14,390 bases of DNA from Caldifarciminota bacterium (lineage in GTDB: Bacteria > Hydrothermota > Tepidihabitantia > SM23-42), in assembly GCA_023128195.1 (NCBI GenBank), contig JAGMEL010000231.1, positions 1 through 14,390 on the forward strand, read 5' to 3'. A program made the position numbers and the translations under genes. The notes below the pieces were generated by a model. That model saw only the letters and a list, made by a program, of their open reading frames with translations. It ran no database searches and was not told the origin of the DNA. This document shows, piece after piece, positions 12,196 through 14,390 of this stretch (position 1 is its first letter; every line of letters starts with the position of its first letter).

Positions 12196-12438
12196 ATGCC
12201 CATTTACGAATATAAATGTAAAGATTGCAATAAAATAACTGAAATATTTCTAAAGAGCAAAGATGACAAAGAGACCCCGGTATGTAAACACTGTGGTTCA
12301 AAAAAATTAACCAAGCAAATCTCGGCACCAGGCGCAGTTATAATGGGAAACTCACATCCCAAAGGAACTACTTGCTGCGGCAGAACTGAACGCTGCGACA
12401 TTCCTCCCTGTTCAAGCGATGGCACTTGCAAGCGATAA
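12196..12438 (+). CDS. FmdB-family zinc-ribbon protein 2, with Cys-rich tail
   Basis: This 80-residue protein begins MPIYEYKCKDC and carries the zinc-ribbon knuckles C8/C11 and C30/C33. It ends with an unusual Cys-rich tail: C60, C61, C67, C72 and C78 within the last 21 residues (TTCCGRTERC, then PPCSSDGTCKR). The tail could bind a second metal or a cluster, though no standard motif is recognised. It follows its paralogue closely and precedes a ferredoxin gene. The function is unknown; the FmdB-family call is based on the N-terminal half. Confidence 0.84.
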   Translation: MPIYEYKCKDCNKITEIFLKSKDDKETPVCKHCGSKKLTKQISAPGAVIMGNSHPKGTTCCGRTERCDIPPCSSDGTCKR

Positions 12439-12469
12439 AATATATTTCCCCCAACCTGAGGAAAACTAA

Positions 12470-12745
12470 ATGATTCAGGTGGATCAGGAATTATGCGTTG
12501 GGTGTGGTTTATGTATAAACAATTGTCCAAGCGGCGCAATTAGTCTATTATTTAATAAAGCATATATTGATCATAGAAAATGTACTGGTTGTGAGATTTG
12601 TATTTCGACCTGTCCTGTTGCAGTAATAAAAAAGGTAATTGTAACTGAAGTAGATGGATTAAAAATAAAAATTCAAACTCTCCAAAAAAAGGTAAAATGG
12701 CTTTCACAAAAGCTTGATAAATTTGCTGCAATTAAAAATAAATAA
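12470..12745 (+). CDS. 2[4Fe-4S] ferredoxin with helical tail
   Basis: This 91-residue protein carries two classical CxxCxxCxxxC cluster motifs: C9, C12, C15, C19 and C38, C41, C44, C48, the bacterial-type ferredoxin arrangement that moves electrons at low potential in the cytoplasm. The second half of each motif ends in CP. After the ferredoxin domain, residues 62-88 form a charged, likely coiled-coil helix (KIKIQTLQKKVKWLSQKL), which ordinary clostridial ferredoxins of about 55-60 residues lack. The tail suggests docking to a partner, possibly the coiled-coil proteins encoded upstream. A weak GAGG ribosome site lies before the ATG, 31 bases after the FmdB-type gene. Confidence 0.9.
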   Translation: MIQVDQELCVGCGLCINNCPSGAISLLFNKAYIDHRKCTGCEICISTCPVAVIKKVIVTEVDGLKIKIQTLQKKVKWLSQKLDKFAAIKNK

Positions 12746-12763
12746 TATAGGCAAAAGAAAAAA

Positions 12764-13471
12764 ATGAAGATAACTATTGTTTTTGACAATTACCCCCATA
12801 ATCCAGAGCTGAAAACTGAATGGGGATTTTCATGTTTGATTGAAGGCTTTGAGAAAAATATTTTATTCGATACAGGCAGTGACGGCAAAATTCTGCTCGA
12901 GAATATGCAAAAACTAAAACTTGACCCTAAAAAGACTGATGTAATAATAATCTCCCATGACCACTGGGACCATACTGGCGGACTAAAATCTTACTTAAAT
13001 GTAAATTCAAATGTTTATGTCTATCTGCTTCCGTCATTCTCAGATAATCTTAAGAATTTTGTAGAGAAAACTGGCGCAAATATGTTCGAAAACAACGAAC
13101 GTAATATGTTGTTCTCCCACGTCCATACTACAGGAACGCTTGGTTCTGCTATAAAAGAACAATCACTCATACTTGAAACAAAAAAGGGGCTTGTGGTTAT
13201 TACTGGCTGTGCACATCCTGGAATTGTAAATATTATAGAAAATGTGAAAGAGTACTTAAAACAGAGTATTTATATGGTTTTTGGAGGTTTTCATTTAGGA
13301 GGGCATCCTGACTCTGTATTAAAACAGATTATCGAACAATTTCAAAAACTGGAAGTGGAACATCCTGGACCAAGCCATTGCAGTGGCGAACGCTGCCGTG
13401 AATTGTTTGCCAATGCATACAAAGAAAATTTTATGGATATTGGCGTTGGTAAAATCATTGAAATAATATGA
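12764..13471 (+). CDS. Metallo-beta-lactamase-fold hydrolase
   Basis: This 235-residue protein has the metal-binding motif HDHWDH (65-70) and further ligands H151 in GCAHPG, H177 in GGFHLGG, and H205 in GPSHCSGERC. The layout (FDN near the start, EWGFSCLIE, ILFDTG, then GCAHPGI and GPSHCSG) matches the group named after a 7,8-dihydropterin-6-methyl-aminobenzene phosphate synthase in methanopterin synthesis. Most bacterial members have no proven substrate, and no other methanopterin genes are here. A signal peptide is absent, so it is cytoplasmic. Its stop overlaps the start of the MinD-type gene by 4 bases, which ties it to the ATPase gene. The ribosome site is weak. Confidence 0.88.
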   Translation: MKITIVFDNYPHNPELKTEWGFSCLIEGFEKNILFDTGSDGKILLENMQKLKLDPKKTDVIIISHDHWDHTGGLKSYLNVNSNVYVYLLPSFSDNLKNFVEKTGANMFENNERNMLFSHVHTTGTLGSAIKEQSLILETKKGLVVITGCAHPGIVNIIENVKEYLKQSIYMVFGGFHLGGHPDSVLKQIIEQFQKLEVEHPGPSHCSGERCRELFANAYKENFMDIGVGKIIEII

Positions 13472-14390
13472 TCATATCATTTGCCAGCGGCAAAGGAGGA
13501 ACTGGTAAAACAACAGTCGCAATAAATTTTGCATTATCCTTATCCCAGGAAAGTAACCATCCCGCAATTCAATTCCTTGATTGTGATGTGGAGGAACCAA
13601 ATGCTGCAATTTTTTTAAAGCCTAAATTTACTGAAACCGTTTCTGTTGGCATACCAGTACCTGTGGTTGACTTAAAAAAATGTACATATTGTGGCAAATG
13701 TGCAGAGGTCTGTGCTTATAATGCAATTGCCGTGGTGAACCCCGCTAAATATACCCAGACTAAACGCAATACGACTAATATTGAAACATCACCTACTTCA
13801 GCTAATCAAGTCAAAAGAAATGTCCTTATTTTCTCTGAATTATGCCACGGCTGTGGTGGGTGTAAACTACTCTGTCCTGAAAATGCAATATCTGAAACAA
13901 ATAGAGAAATCGGCATTATGCAAATAGGAAAGGCAGGCACAATTGAATTCATCCATGGTAAATTGAATATTGGTGAACCAATGGCACCACCACTTATTAG
14001 AGAAATAAAACAAAAAGCATTCGGTGAAACGGTGAAACGGAGAAATGGAGAAACTAATCACCAATTCACTATTATAGATGTTCCTCCAGGGACTTCCTGC
14101 CCCGTGATCGAAGCAGTAAAAGGAAGTGATTTTTCGGTTCTTGTTACTGAACCGACACCATTTGGATTACATGACCTGAAACTTGCAGTCGAGACCTTGC
14201 GTAAAATCAATATTCCCTTTGGCGTTGTGATTAATCGTGATGGTATTGGCGATAGTAAAACAGATCAGTACTGTAAAAAAGAGAATATACCTGTGTTAAT
14301 GCGTATCCCTATGGATAGGGAAATTGCTATTGCCTATTCGAATGGTATTCCTTTAATAAAAATCAATACTAAATATGAAGCTAAGTTCTC
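13468..14390 (+). CDS. MinD-superfamily P-loop ATPase with inserted ferredoxin domain (runs off the end)
   Basis: The first 307 residues are present, starting at an ATG that overlaps the previous stop (ATGA). The order is: deviant Walker A GKGGTGKTT (8-16), an inserted 2[4Fe-4S] ferredoxin domain (C72, C75, C78, C82 and C126, C129, C132, C136), switch II DVPPG (204-208) and the ending typical of the family. This is the form that occurs, usually as a tandem pair, in orange-protein operons. Two stretches are unlike usual members: a 28-residue hydrophilic insertion (91-118) between the two cluster motifs, and a segment at 186-201 coded by repeat-like DNA (14023-14070). The frame stays open through both, so the gene looks intact. 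A second MinD-type gene is expected downstream but not seen. Confidence 0.93.
   Translation, partial: MIISFASGKGGTGKTTVAINFALSLSQESNHPAIQFLDCDVEEPNAAIFLKPKFTETVSVGIPVPVVDLKKCTYCGKCAEVCAYNAIAVVNPAKYTQTKRNTTNIETSPTSANQVKRNVLIFSELCHGCGGCKLLCPENAISETNREIGIMQIGKAGTIEFIHGKLNIGEPMAPPLIREIKQKAFGETVKRRNGETNHQFTIIDVPPGTSCPVIEAVKGSDFSVLVTEPTPFGLHDLKLAVETLRKINIPFGVVINRDGIGDSKTDQYCKKENIPVLMRIPMDREIAIAYSNGIPLIKINTKYEAKF

Noticed and set aside
1..14390. tRNA, rRNA, transposase or integrase genes
   Set aside because: No cloverleaf-like segments, rRNA-like stretches or transposase/integrase motifs were recognised by eye on either strand.

Overview
The window is about 14.4 kb of AT-rich DNA with every recognisable gene on the + strand. 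It looks like an uncultivated, strictly anaerobic bacterium. Bacterial signals are the strong AAGGAGG ribosome sites, a textbook sigma-70 promoter with an NrdR-type box before nrdD, and a sigma-54-type promoter at 8801-8816. Anaerobic signals are a class III (oxygen-sensitive) ribonucleotide reductase, a flavodiiron protein, a superoxide reductase and many Fe-S proteins. Several proteins (IscS, IscU, peroxiredoxin) resemble those of thermophilic archaea such as Archaeoglobus. The phylum cannot be assigned from this sequence alone.

Region 1 (1-5639) is a tightly packed set for oxygen defence, iron storage and sulfur handling. It holds the 3' end of a flavodiiron protein, a rubrerythrin-type diiron protein, a Prx6-type peroxiredoxin, desulfoferrodoxin, a FtnA-like ferritin, a second ferritin-like protein, TusA, a DsrE-family protein, an IscS-like protein and an IscU-like scaffold. 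Two of these are abnormal. The IscS-like protein has Asp where the PLP-binding Lys should be, and the IscU-like protein carries a C-terminal tail resembling a degenerate thioredoxin-reductase NADPH domain.

Region 2 (5640-8562) starts with a stretch without a clear gene and a broken PAS-domain remnant. It then has a small VOC-fold protein and nrdD. The nrdD gene has its own sigma-70 promoter and a perfect 18-bp NrdR-type palindrome. No activase gene (nrdG) lies in the window.

Region 3 (8563-14390, running off the end) begins with a 311-base regulatory region. This holds two 20-bp palindromes (ATGTTTC-N6-GAAACAT) about 145-230 bases upstream of the expected start of a sigma-54-type promoter, the arrangement expected for enhancer-binding activator sites. 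Downstream are two Gly-rich DUF5320-like proteins, a NifX-type protein with a coiled-coil tail, an Mrp/NBP35 ATPase, a second NifX-type protein, three small zinc-ribbon proteins, a 2[4Fe-4S] ferredoxin, a metallo-beta-lactamase-fold protein and a MinD-type ATPase with an inserted ferredoxin domain. The set resembles the sigma-54-controlled orange-protein (ORP) operons of Desulfovibrio, which makes the promoter call more credible.

Dispersed repeats recur. A hairpin directly before the ribosome site is shared by the desulfoferrodoxin and the first DUF5320-like gene with identical spacing. Two related repeat elements fill the gaps at 11407-11553 and 11803-11953. Short repeat-like DNA also appears in frame inside the last gene.
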